The notes: generated by a model from the letters alone, not told the origin. 42,033 bases of DNA from Candidatus Nanopelagicales bacterium (GCA_030726915.1 JANRCR010000015.1:1-42033), one strand, 5' to 3'. Positions 10,195 to 19,025 are shown, counted from the stretch's first letter. Translations and numbers: made by a program.

Positions 10195-11454
10195 ATGACG
10201 CGCGATCTCGTGGTGATCGGTCTGGGGTACGTCGGTCTGCCGTTGGCACAGGAGGCCACGCGAGCGGGGCTGTCCGTGACCGGGCTCGATGCCTCGACCG
10301 CCGTTGTCGACGGCCTGAGGGCCGGGCGCTCCCATGTGGATGATTTAAGCGATTCCGATCTTGCCGAGATGATCGCCCTGGGCTTTGACGTCACGACGGA
10401 TCCCAACGTTATCGCCGAGGCGGAGACGATCGTGATCTGCGTGCCGACACCGCTGACGCCCGAGGGTGGCCCCGATCTGGGGGCTGTGCTGAGCGCGACA
10501 CGCGCCATTGCGGACCATCTCCGACCCGGGCAGCTCGTCGTCTTGGAGTCCACCACCTATCCGGGCACGACGGACGATGAGGTCCGACCCGTGCTGGAAG
10601 CGCGTGGACTCGTGGCGGGCACCGACTTCCACCTGGCCTTTAGTCCCGAGCGCATTGACCCCGGCAACCCCACCTTTGGCATGCGCAACACGCCCAAGGT
10701 CGTCGGTGGCCATACCGCTGCCTGCACCACCGTGGCTGCCGCTTTTTATGGTCGATTCGTCGACACGGTCGTGACCGCCAAGGGGACGCGCGAGGCGGAG
10801 ATGGCCAAACTTCTCGAAAACACGTACCGCCATATCAACATTGCCCTGGTGAACGAGATGGCCCGCTTCTGCCACGAACTCGATATCGACCTGTGGGATG
10901 TCATTGCTGCGGCCAAGAGCAAGCCCTTTGGATTCCATGCCTTTTACCCCGGCCCCGGCGTCGGAGGTCATTGCATCCCCATCGATCCCAACTATCTGTC
11001 CTACCAGGTCCAGGCGAAGTTGGGCTATCCCTTTCGATTCGTTGAGTTGGCCCAAGAGATCAACGCGGGAATGCCCTCATACGTCGTCCGGCGTATCCAA
11101 GACGCGCTCAATGACGAGGGCAAGGCCCTCCGGGGTGCCCGCATCCTGCTCCTCGGAGTGACCTACAAGCCCGATATCGCCGATCAACGAGAGTCACCCG
11201 CCAAGCCGATCGCCGTGGAACTCATCGAGATGGGTGCCGTCGTGCAATTCCACGATCCGTATGTCCAGACCTGGGGCCTCGGGCCAACCTCCATGGAATG
11301 TGTCAGCAACGTGGAGACCGCCGTGGCGGAGGCGGACATGTGCGTACTGCTTCAAAACCACGGCCTCTACGACCTTGATGACATCATCGCGTCATCTCGA
11401 CGACTCTTTGACACGCGCGGCGTGACCGCCGGACCGAAGGTGGTGCGGCTCTGA
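10195..11454 (+). CDS. Nucleotide-sugar dehydrogenase (UDP-GlcNAc/ManNAc 6-dehydrogenase type)
   Basis: VVIGLGYVGLPLAQEA, CVPTPL, SPERIDPGNP, LLENTYRHINIALVNE, FYPGPGVGGHCIPIDP. Start may be 10171, 10189 or 10195; GAAGGA sits upstream of 10195. Confidence 0.9.
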   Translation: MTRDLVVIGLGYVGLPLAQEATRAGLSVTGLDASTAVVDGLRAGRSHVDDLSDSDLAEMIALGFDVTTDPNVIAEAETIVICVPTPLTPEGGPDLGAVLSATRAIADHLRPGQLVVLESTTYPGTTDDEVRPVLEARGLVAGTDFHLAFSPERIDPGNPTFGMRNTPKVVGGHTAACTTVAAAFYGRFVDTVVTAKGTREAEMAKLLENTYRHINIALVNEMARFCHELDIDLWDVIAAAKSKPFGFHAFYPGPGVGGHCIPIDPNYLSYQVQAKLGYPFRFVELAQEINAGMPSYVVRRIQDALNDEGKALRGARILLLGVTYKPDIADQRESPAKPIAVELIEMGAVVQFHDPYVQTWGLGPTSMECVSNVETAVAEADMCVLLQNHGLYDLDDIIASSRRLFDTRGVTAGPKVVRL

Positions 11455-12338
11455 TTGTCGTCGACGGCCGCGAGGTCGACGCGAAGGAACTTGCGCTGGC
11501 TTCCGGCCTTGAGCCGGTCAACAGCCGTCCCCCGCTGTTTGCCTACCTGCGCAGTGTGTGGGGACGGCGGAGTTTTATTCGCGCTTTCGCCAAGGCGAGT
11601 GTAGATAAGCAAAACACCAAGAGCAGGCTCGGCCAGTTCTGGCAGGTCATGGATCCGGTCCTGACGATGGCCCTCTACTGGTTCCTGTTCGGCTTCCTCA
11701 TGGGGGGCCGGGGAAGCGTTGAGAATTACACGGGATTCCTCGCCGTCGGTGTCTTCACCTTCGCACTCATTCGCCAGTCGGTCACCGCGGGATCACGCTC
11801 GATATCCGGCAATGAGGGCCTCGTGCGCTCCATCCACTTCCCGCGGGCCGTGCTTCCCCTTGCGGTTGTCGGCAAGCAACTGCGCGTCTTCTACTACGCA
11901 CTCCCGATCATGATCATCATCCTGCTCGTCACGGGTGAGCCCGTGACGTGGCAGTGGCTTCTTGCCCCCGTGGCCCTCCTGCTGATCGTCCTCTTCAGCG
12001 TGGGAATGGCACTGATCATGGCCCGCATCGTCGCCACGGTGCGCGATATCTCCGAAGTTTTGCCCTACTTCCTGCGAGTGTGGGGCTACATGTCCGGGGT
12101 CATGATTCCCATCGCGGACCGCCTTGAGCGACTCGGTGTGCCCGACTGGGCGACATTCATCATCGAGATCAATCCCGGGACGGTCTTTCTCAACTGCATG
12201 CGCGATGCCCTGATGGACTCCTACTTTTCCCCGGGTGGCTGGATCAATTGGGCTCTTGCTGTGGCCTGGACACTCATCATCCTGCCCTTCGGTGTGTGGT
12301 TCTTCTGGAGGGCGGAGGCCGAGTATGGCCGCGGCTGA
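11451..12338 (+). CDS. Wzm-type polysaccharide ABC transporter permease
   Basis: ABC-2 permease (GRRSFIRAFAKASVDKQNTKSRLGQFWQVMDPVLTMALYWFLFG). First ATG/GTG/TTG is GTG 11556, but the open frame upstream encodes an apparently conserved N-terminus; proposed CTG start at 11451 with GAAGGTGG 7 nt upstream. Confidence 0.85.
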   Translation: MIVVDGREVDAKELALASGLEPVNSRPPLFAYLRSVWGRRSFIRAFAKASVDKQNTKSRLGQFWQVMDPVLTMALYWFLFGFLMGGRGSVENYTGFLAVGVFTFALIRQSVTAGSRSISGNEGLVRSIHFPRAVLPLAVVGKQLRVFYYALPIMIIILLVTGEPVTWQWLLAPVALLLIVLFSVGMALIMARIVATVRDISEVLPYFLRVWGYMSGVMIPIADRLERLGVPDWATFIIEINPGTVFLNCMRDALMDSYFSPGGWINWALAVAWTLIILPFGVWFFWRAEAEYGRG

Positions 12339-13254
12339 GGACTTTGAGTTTGATGACATCGATCTCACCGACGAAGTCGACTTCTCGGGAGTGGCACCCC
12401 CCAAGCCGGGAGATCCCGCGGCGCCCATCAAGGTCATCGTGGATGACCTCCACATCGTTTACCGCGTGTGGACGGCACCCCAGGGGCCACCGCCTGAGGA
12501 TGCGCGCTGGTGGCTTCGAGTCAAGGCGCGCCGCCCGGTATCGGTCAAGCGCGAAGTCCATGCCCTCCGGGGAGTGACATTCGTCGCTCGTCAGGGAGAC
12601 GCCATCGGGGTGATCGGCAAGAACGGTGCCGGCAAATCGACACTCATGCGTGCCATTGCGGGGCTGCTGCCCCCCAATGAGGGATCAGTATTCGCGGATG
12701 GGCAGCCGACCATGCTGGGTGTGAGTTCCGCCCTCATGCAGGCGCTTCCCGGATCGCGCAACGTCGAGCTCGGTCTGCTGGCGCTGGGACTGACACCGGC
12801 GGAGGTCACGGAGCGCTATCCCTCGGTGGTGGAGTTCAGCGGGATCGGTTCCGCCATACATATGCCCATGAGCACCTACTCGTCCGGCATGTCGGCACGG
12901 TTGAAGTTCGCTATCGCCTCGGCCGTCACACATGAGATCTTGCTCATTGATGAGGCGCTCTCGACCGGTGATGGTGAGTTTGTTAAGCGCAGTAGTGAGC
13001 GTATCCAGAGTCTGCGAGACGACGCTGACACGATTTTTTTGGTGAGCCATTCCATGGGGGCGATTCGCAGCGCCTGCAACCGAGTCCTGTGGCTTGATGA
13101 GGGCCGCATCCTCGCCGATGGGGACCCCGATGACATCGTGCCGGAGTACGAGCAACGTTTTGGGCTCAAGACCAAGAAGGCCATGCGCGAACGACGCCGG
13201 AAGCGCCGGGATGACAATGAGCAGGCCACGCTCGAGGAGCAGGAGGGGGAGTGA
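12325..13254 (+). CDS. Wzt/TagH-type polysaccharide ABC transporter ATP-binding protein
   Basis: Walker A GKNGAGKST, signature YSSGMSARLKFAIA, Walker B EILLIDEAL; start overlaps the permease end; no long C-terminal glycan-binding domain. Confidence 0.92.
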   Translation: MAAAEDFEFDDIDLTDEVDFSGVAPPKPGDPAAPIKVIVDDLHIVYRVWTAPQGPPPEDARWWLRVKARRPVSVKREVHALRGVTFVARQGDAIGVIGKNGAGKSTLMRAIAGLLPPNEGSVFADGQPTMLGVSSALMQALPGSRNVELGLLALGLTPAEVTERYPSVVEFSGIGSAIHMPMSTYSSGMSARLKFAIASAVTHEILLIDEALSTGDGEFVKRSSERIQSLRDDADTIFLVSHSMGAIRSACNRVLWLDEGRILADGDPDDIVPEYEQRFGLKTKKAMRERRRKRRDDNEQATLEEQEGE

Positions 13255-13255
13255 C

Positions 13256-14350
13256 GTGCGCGTCCTCGTGATGTGCACGGTGCACGACCCGCGGGATGCT
13301 CGCATCTCGGAGCGACAAATCGCCGCTCTTCTGGCGGCTGGTCACACTGTGACGCAGGCCGGTCCCTTCACGGCCTTCGGTGCGACCTCGATGCCGGGGG
13401 TGCAGGCCATCGACCTGCCACGCGCACACGGGCGCCATCGTGTGAGGGCGTGGAGGGCTGCGCGTCGACTCCTGCGCCGAACGGCGAGTGAGTACGACGT
13501 GATCCTCATTCACAGTCCTGAACTCATCCCGGCCGCTGTCGGTCTTGATCACACCGCCGTTGTGTGGGACGTGCACGAGGACACGGCGTCGACACTGGCC
13601 ATGAAGAGCTGGCTGCCGCAGGCTCTGCGGGGACCGATCGCGGCAGTCGTGCGAAGGGCTGAGGCCTCCGCGGAGCGGCGGGCCCACGTCATGCTGGCTG
13701 AGCGCGCCTACGCCGAGAGATTTGCCTTGGTGCACCCCGTGGTGCCCAACACCCCCATGATGCCTGCGCAGGTGGTCCCCTCGTCCCCTGGGCGTGCCAT
13801 CTACGTGGGCAGTCTCACCGCGGCACGGGGAGTCCACGACCTCATCGATGTGGGTCGCCGCCTGTCCGAGCAGGGCGAGATACGCCTGGATGTCATCGGG
13901 CCGGCCGCACCCGCCATTGCTGCAGACATGCGGGCTGCCCAGGCTCAGGGCTGGCTGACCTGGCGTGGCTTCATCCCCAATGCTGAAGCGCTTCGGCTCA
14001 TGGACGGTGCCACCGTGGGTCTATCTCTCCTGCATGACGAACCCAACTATCGCCATTCCATGCCCACCAAGTTGCTGGAGTATCTCGCGCGGGGGATCCC
14101 CTTCATCTCCACTCCTTTACCCCTGGCGGTGGGCCTAGCCACGGCGAGCGGTGGAGGCATCATCGTTCCGTTTGGCGATGCCGCGGCCACCGCCCAGGCT
14201 GTGCGCACACTGCATGACGATGATCGGGGTCGCCAGACCCTCGCCGATCAGGGACATGCATGGGTGGTGGAGCATGCGGACTGGGGCAGGGATGGCCCGG
14301 CATTTGTGGCGCAACTCGAGGAGTGGGCTGCTACGCGTCCTCGTCCCTGA
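13256..14350 (+). CDS. Glycosyltransferase family 4-like protein
   Basis: GTG 13256: VRVLVMCTVHDPRDARISERQIAALLAAGHTV...AIYVGSLTAARGVHDLIDVGRRL...MPTKLLEYLARGIPFISTPLP. Confidence 0.85.
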   Translation: MRVLVMCTVHDPRDARISERQIAALLAAGHTVTQAGPFTAFGATSMPGVQAIDLPRAHGRHRVRAWRAARRLLRRTASEYDVILIHSPELIPAAVGLDHTAVVWDVHEDTASTLAMKSWLPQALRGPIAAVVRRAEASAERRAHVMLAERAYAERFALVHPVVPNTPMMPAQVVPSSPGRAIYVGSLTAARGVHDLIDVGRRLSEQGEIRLDVIGPAAPAIAADMRAAQAQGWLTWRGFIPNAEALRLMDGATVGLSLLHDEPNYRHSMPTKLLEYLARGIPFISTPLPLAVGLATASGGGIIVPFGDAAATAQAVRTLHDDDRGRQTLADQGHAWVVEHADWGRDGPAFVAQLEEWAATRPRP

Positions 14351-15413
14351 GTCGATCCCACCCCAGCGCATCCCCCTGCGCATCCCGGGCGGCCTGTGCG
14401 GCCGAGGACACCTCCTCGATCGTGGGTAGGCCCGGATCGCTCCCGGCGCTGGCACAGGTCAGATCCGAGAGAGTGCCGTGGATCGCCACGTCACAGCGGG
14501 CAAGGTCGGCGACATCATCGGCTGACCATCCCCGCACGTCATCCTGCACGGTGTCCGGCAGGCCGAGTCGGCGCCCGCGATCATCTCGTTGAGCCCATCC
14601 CGAGCGCAGGAGCCGCCGATGTCGTGACCGCACCTCCCGACGACCCTCGCCCGCCGCTCGAGCAGCGACGTTGAGATCGTGCAGGACAAAGGTTTCTGAT
14701 CCCGTGAGCGAGATATTGGCGATATCGCCTGGGATCAGCGGAGGCTGCGCCGGCAACTCATCGACGGCTGCCGCCGACACGAATCGTCTCCAGGTTTCGC
14801 CCGGGTCTGCGGAGGAAGCCGGGATGGTCACCACCGCGACCGAACGTGCGGCCTCCTGCCAGCGTCGCACGAGATCCGCATAGCGATAGGCACGCCAGAA
14901 GCCACGATTGAGGACCGACTCGTAGATGTGTGAGGCACGTTCATCGGTGCGCAGGGCGAGGTAGTCGATGTAGGTCTCGATGTTGGCATTGCGCACGTGC
15001 TGCTGCCACGAACTGGGCAGCACCCGGTCCAGGGCGCGGGCCGTGACGATGACGTCAACGGGAGCGGGGGCGAAGGCGTCAACGATCGCGGATGCCCCGG
15101 AGGGACGCAGAACAGACATGGCCTCGGCGGACAGGATCACATCACCAGCGGTGGATGCGACCGCACGCAGGAGTGCGTCAGCATCGGATCCATCCTGGTG
15201 GGTCCAGGCGTCCCCCTGGAGGCCAATCTCTGCGTTGGCACGAGCACAATCGATCAGCCCGGGCACCTGATTGTGGTCAAGGCGCCCACGCGTGCGGACC
15301 GGATAGATGTCAGGTGATAGGTCACCCGACATGGTGAGTGATTGCAGGACCCGCTGCAGGTAGGTGGTCGCTGTCTTACGGGGACCGATGTGCAGGACGA
15401 CCCGCCGTGCCAT
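14331..15413 (-). CDS. Sulfotransferase-like protein (paralogue of 16393-17490)
   Basis: VVLHIGPRKTATTYLQRVLQ (5'-phosphosulfate-loop-like) and VTARALDRVLPSSWQQHVRN. Confidence 0.65.
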   Translation of the reverse strand: MARRVVLHIGPRKTATTYLQRVLQSLTMSGDLSPDIYPVRTRGRLDHNQVPGLIDCARANAEIGLQGDAWTHQDGSDADALLRAVASTAGDVILSAEAMSVLRPSGASAIVDAFAPAPVDVIVTARALDRVLPSSWQQHVRNANIETYIDYLALRTDERASHIYESVLNRGFWRAYRYADLVRRWQEAARSVAVVTIPASSADPGETWRRFVSAAAVDELPAQPPLIPGDIANISLTGSETFVLHDLNVAARAAGEGRREVRSRHRRLLRSGWAQRDDRGRRLGLPDTVQDDVRGWSADDVADLARCDVAIHGTLSDLTCASAGSDPGLPTIEEVSSAAQAARDAQGDALGWDRLRDEDA

Positions 15414-15414
15414 G

Positions 15415-16383
15415 TCAGTTTCGCCGAGAGCGACGACGAAGAGTCGACCTCAGTCCCCGACCAGATTGGCCCCACAGGAATCCCCCCGCGGTGCCCAGAC
15501 ACACGGACACGATCCAGGCCAGACCGACCCAGGGGTTCAGCATGATGGATCCGATCATGCCCGTGATGGCGAAGGTGACGGCGAGGAGCAACAGCGTCGG
15601 GGCAAGCCTGTCCCGGGATTTGCGACGTTGAGGCCGAGGTGTCCGGGTTGGCTTCGACTCGCGAAGATCGACGGTCTTGCGTCGTCCCACGGCGGTCTCA
15701 ACCGCATAGCCATGCTCCACGAGCCAGCGAGCCCCTTCGGCTTCGATGGCGACGAGCTCCTCGGAGGTGAGTGTGTCCCGCCACGCGCCCTCGCGACCGT
15801 CGGTGATGTGGTTTGACGTCACGCGCAGATCATCATCGACACCGTGTTCCTTGGCTGCCTTGGCTCGCTCCGCCTGAGCGGCAAGGTCAACATCCCGCGC
15901 GATGGTGGCGACACGCTCGTGGTCAACGGGCACAGCGAGGTAGTCGGCGAGTTGTCTCACCAGGCCCGGGACATCGTCACGGAAGTCTTCATATCGGCCA
16001 ATCCACACGTCCGACCTGGATGTCCAAAACTCATCACCACGCAGTTCTCGACGGACGATGAGGCGACTGTTTCGAGCTCCGCGCTCTGGATCCTCGGGTT
16101 TTGCCCGACCCTTGCGAAAGAGCGAGGCAACGACGTCGCGGGGATCGCGGTAGGTGTAGAGGTATCGGGCACCCTCATGGGGGAAATCTTCACGGTCAAG
16201 CGCCGGACGGAAGTGGACCTTGGCCATAAGGAGATCGTCGGAGTTGGCTGCGGCGGCGGGGTACTCCTCCGTGGATATTCCTCGAGGGTTGCGCAGGCCC
16301 GGATGACCCTCCACGAGTTGGCGAGCGATCTGCCACACCAGGGTGGATCCGGAGCGGTGCATGCCGCAGACGAGGAGAAGCAC
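15415..16383 (-). CDS. Sulfotransferase-domain protein with C-terminal hydrophobic segments
   Basis: LLLVCGMHRSGSTLVWQIARQL and YTYRDPRDVVASLFRKG motifs; C-terminal APTLLLLAVTFAITGMIGSIM and PWVGLAWIVSVCLGTAGGFLWG look transmembrane. Confidence 0.75.
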   Translation of the reverse strand: MLLLVCGMHRSGSTLVWQIARQLVEGHPGLRNPRGISTEEYPAAAANSDDLLMAKVHFRPALDREDFPHEGARYLYTYRDPRDVVASLFRKGRAKPEDPERGARNSRLIVRRELRGDEFWTSRSDVWIGRYEDFRDDVPGLVRQLADYLAVPVDHERVATIARDVDLAAQAERAKAAKEHGVDDDLRVTSNHITDGREGAWRDTLTSEELVAIEAEGARWLVEHGYAVETAVGRRKTVDLRESKPTRTPRPQRRKSRDRLAPTLLLLAVTFAITGMIGSIMLNPWVGLAWIVSVCLGTAGGFLWGQSGRGLRSTLRRRSRRN

Positions 16384-16392
16384 GTCGGCAGT

Positions 16393-17490
16393 CTAGGCGC
16401 CAGGGGAGCGAGAATCGCCCAACCCCGCGAGAACCGCCAGGGCCGCCCCGGCCGCTCGTGCGACATCGTCGGTGAGCGGGGTGTGCGGCGGGCCCGGACT
16501 GTCCGCGACCTCAAGGTCAGATTCGGGACCGACAAGCACGGCTGAGGTGGAGCGCAGCATGGCAAGGTCGTCATCGGCCCAACCTCTGACCCGGGTGAGC
16601 CAGGAGTCGGGAATGTGGATCGGTGCACCACGGTCGGCGCGGGGAGCGAAGGCTTCGCGCACAAGCCGTGATCGCAGTGCGCGCATATCTCGCCCATCGG
16701 CTTTGGCGGAGTCCACCTCACGATTGAGCGCGGCAAGGACCAGGACCTCCGGCTCGGTGAGCCCGACATTGGCGGCGATGTCATCGATGGCGGGGGGTGT
16801 CTCAGGCAGCACGGGTCCGAGATCCAGCGCGCGCCGGAAGCGATGCCACAGCTCATCCGGGCCAGCACCGCGACGTGGCACGGTCACCACACTCACGGTC
16901 CGGGCGAGCGGTGCCCAGCGCTCCACCAGTCCACCGATCGCGTAGGCCCTCCAGAAGGTCTGCTCGGGATCACTGTCCCAACGCTGGGTGAGTTGTCGGG
17001 GGGAACCGTGTCCCCGACGGTCGGCCTGTTGATTGAGATAACTCGTAAAACTCGTGGATCGGCCATTGCGTATGTGCTGCTGCCATGAACTGGGGAGCAC
17101 ACGTCCGAGGTCACGTGCCGTGATGATGACCTGGGTGTTGGGCACGCCCAGTGCGTCGACAAGGCGACGCGCGGCGGCAGCATCGATCACGGACAGGGCC
17201 TCGCCCGACACGATCGCGGTGCCCTCCCACTCCGCCACCTTGCGCCGCAAGCGATCCCAGGCCGACGTCTGCCCCTGTGCCTTTGCGGCGGGTACCCACG
17301 GGAAGGCTGCGGTGCCCAGGAGGCCATAGGCGGCGGCCTCGTGGTTGTAGATTTCGCGTCGTCCCTGAAGGCGAGTCGGGTAGAGGACGCCATCGCCCTT
17401 GAGTTGGCCCGATAGGTGGGCCAGCACACGCTGCAGGTACGTCGTACCCGACTTCTGTGTGCCGATGTGCAGCAGCAGGCGATTCGCCAC
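16393..17490 (-). CDS. Sulfotransferase-like protein (paralogue of 14331-15413)
   Basis: VANRLLLHIGTQKSGTTYLQRVLAHL, ITARDLGRVLPSSWQQHIRN; GTG start 17490 with GGGAG upstream. Confidence 0.65.
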   Translation of the reverse strand: MANRLLLHIGTQKSGTTYLQRVLAHLSGQLKGDGVLYPTRLQGRREIYNHEAAAYGLLGTAAFPWVPAAKAQGQTSAWDRLRRKVAEWEGTAIVSGEALSVIDAAAARRLVDALGVPNTQVIITARDLGRVLPSSWQQHIRNGRSTSFTSYLNQQADRRGHGSPRQLTQRWDSDPEQTFWRAYAIGGLVERWAPLARTVSVVTVPRRGAGPDELWHRFRRALDLGPVLPETPPAIDDIAANVGLTEPEVLVLAALNREVDSAKADGRDMRALRSRLVREAFAPRADRGAPIHIPDSWLTRVRGWADDDLAMLRSTSAVLVGPESDLEVADSPGPPHTPLTDDVARAAGAALAVLAGLGDSRSPGA

Positions 17491-17572
17491 ATGTGCTCCC
17501 ACTGGCCGGGGGCGCAGAGACGCCCGGGAGGGCCCATCTTCCCACGGGGTGGGTCCGTGGCAGGCTGCGCAC

Positions 17573-18487
17573 GTGCGCGTCGCGATCATCGGCAACTTCG
17601 ACGGCGTCCATCGTGGACATCAGGCGCTGATCCGCAGGGCTCGCCAGCGGGCCTCGCAGGACGCTCCCTCCCGGGTGATCGCGGTGACCTTTGATCCCCA
17701 TCCGACCGCCGTGCTGCGTCCGGATCGTGCCCCAGCAGCACTGACCTCGACATCACGTCGCACCGACCTGCTGCTGGAATCTGGTGCCGATGAGGTGACG
17801 GTGCTCCACTTCACCCCCGAATTCGCTGCTGCGTCACCCGAGGACTTTGCTCACCTGCTTCGCGACCCCGACGGCATTGCCGCGGATCTTGTGATTGTGG
17901 GAGCCAACTTCCGTTTTGGCCAAGGTGCCGCAGGGGACACCGCGCTGCTGGCCGAGTTGGGTGCGCGCCTGGGCTTCGAAGTTGACGTCGTCCCCCTGGA
18001 GGCGCAGGGGCCTGACGATGCCCCCTGGTCGTCTTCACATGCCAGGGACTGCATTGAGGCGGGCGACCTCCCGGGTGCCGCCGATGTGCTCGGCCGGCCC
18101 CACCGGATCGAGGGGCCTGTCGTCCGAGGGGATCAGCGCGGACGTGATCTCGGCTATCCCACGGCCAACGTTGAGGTCGCGCCCGGCACGGCTCTCCCTC
18201 CTGACGGCGTGTACGCCGGGTGGCTCGTGGTGGGGGGGGATCCGCTCCCGGCGGCGGTGTCCATCGGCACGAATCCCCAGTTCAACGGTCGCGAGCGGCG
18301 GGTGGAGGCCTATGCCCTGGACCGTGACGATCTTGACCTCTACGGCCAGACGGTGGCGATAGACCTCATCGAGCGCCTGCGAGGGCAGGCGGTCTTTGCC
18401 TCCGTGGCAGATCTTCAGTCCCACATGGCCGCGGATGTATCGGCGACGCGGCAACGGCTCGCCGCACCTGGGCCCTCGGGTGGCTGA
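17573..18487 (+). CDS. ribF: Bifunctional riboflavin kinase/FAD synthetase
   Basis: GTG 17573: VRVAIIGNFDGVHRGHQALIRRA...VTFDPHPTAVLRPDRAP...GRDLGYPTANVE. Confidence 0.94.
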   Translation: MRVAIIGNFDGVHRGHQALIRRARQRASQDAPSRVIAVTFDPHPTAVLRPDRAPAALTSTSRRTDLLLESGADEVTVLHFTPEFAAASPEDFAHLLRDPDGIAADLVIVGANFRFGQGAAGDTALLAELGARLGFEVDVVPLEAQGPDDAPWSSSHARDCIEAGDLPGAADVLGRPHRIEGPVVRGDQRGRDLGYPTANVEVAPGTALPPDGVYAGWLVVGGDPLPAAVSIGTNPQFNGRERRVEAYALDRDDLDLYGQTVAIDLIERLRGQAVFASVADLQSHMAADVSATRQRLAAPGPSGG

Positions 18488-18509
18488 TATCCTCGGGCTC
18501 GACGGTTGA

Positions 18510-18569
18510 GGGGCGGGCGCCCCGCGACTCGTGACGGCCCCGCAGGGGTCACCGGTTCAGTTGAGCCGG
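18510..18569 (+). promoter_or_regulatory. Structured rpsO leader (three consecutive hairpins), candidate S15 autoregulatory RNA
   Basis: GGGGC-GGGC-GCCCC (18510-18523); GTGA[CGG]CCCC-GCA-GGGGTCAC (18531-18552); CCGGTTC-AGTT-GAGCCGG (18552-18569); possible -10 TATCCT at 18488-18493. Confidence 0.45.
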
Positions 18570-18591
18570 CCGACGCGCCCGAGAGGACATC

Positions 18592-18861
18592 ATGTCGCTG
18601 GATAGTGCCACCAAACAAGAGATCATCACCGAATTCGGCTCATCACCCCAGGACACCGGGAGCCCCGAGGTCCAGGTGGCGATGCTGACGCGTCGCATCA
18701 GTGATCTCACCGGGCACCTCAAGACCCACAAGCACGATCACCACTCGCGACGCGGGTTGCTCCTTATGGTCGGGCAGCGCCGCCGTCTTCTCCAGTATCT
18801 TCAGCGCACGGATATCAACCGCTATCGCACCGTTATTGAGCGTCTCGGCATCCGTCGCTGA
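18592..18861 (+). CDS. rpsO: 30S ribosomal protein S15
   Basis: [70 protein letters not shown]. Confidence 0.98.
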   Translation: MSLDSATKQEIITEFGSSPQDTGSPEVQVAMLTRRISDLTGHLKTHKHDHHSRRGLLLMVGQRRRLLQYLQRTDINRYRTVIERLGIRR

Positions 18862-18963
18862 CGAAGACCCTGGGCATTCGTGTCCATCACAATTGAATAG
18901 TTGGTTTCTGTCTTTATCCACGACGCCAGGCCGCTGCTGATTGGTCGGTCCTCGGTAGTGGCC

Positions 18964-19025
18964 CACGGGTTGTGTCCCGTGCGCCTCGATCGAAGACCGG
19001 CACCCGGACCCGGGTCCCGGGGTGC
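18964..19025 (+). promoter_or_regulatory. Structured rpsO-pnp intergenic region with two hairpins
   Basis: CACGGG-TTGTGT-CCCGTG (18964-18981) and bulged stem GCACCCGGACCCGGGTCCCGGGGTGC (19000-19025). Confidence 0.5.

Noticed and set aside
8973-10556. 527-aa minus-strand ORF
   Set aside because: Lies antisense to a GT and the nucleotide-sugar dehydrogenase; composition (His/Arg/Gly-rich, no domain) is typical of spurious GC-rich antisense frames.
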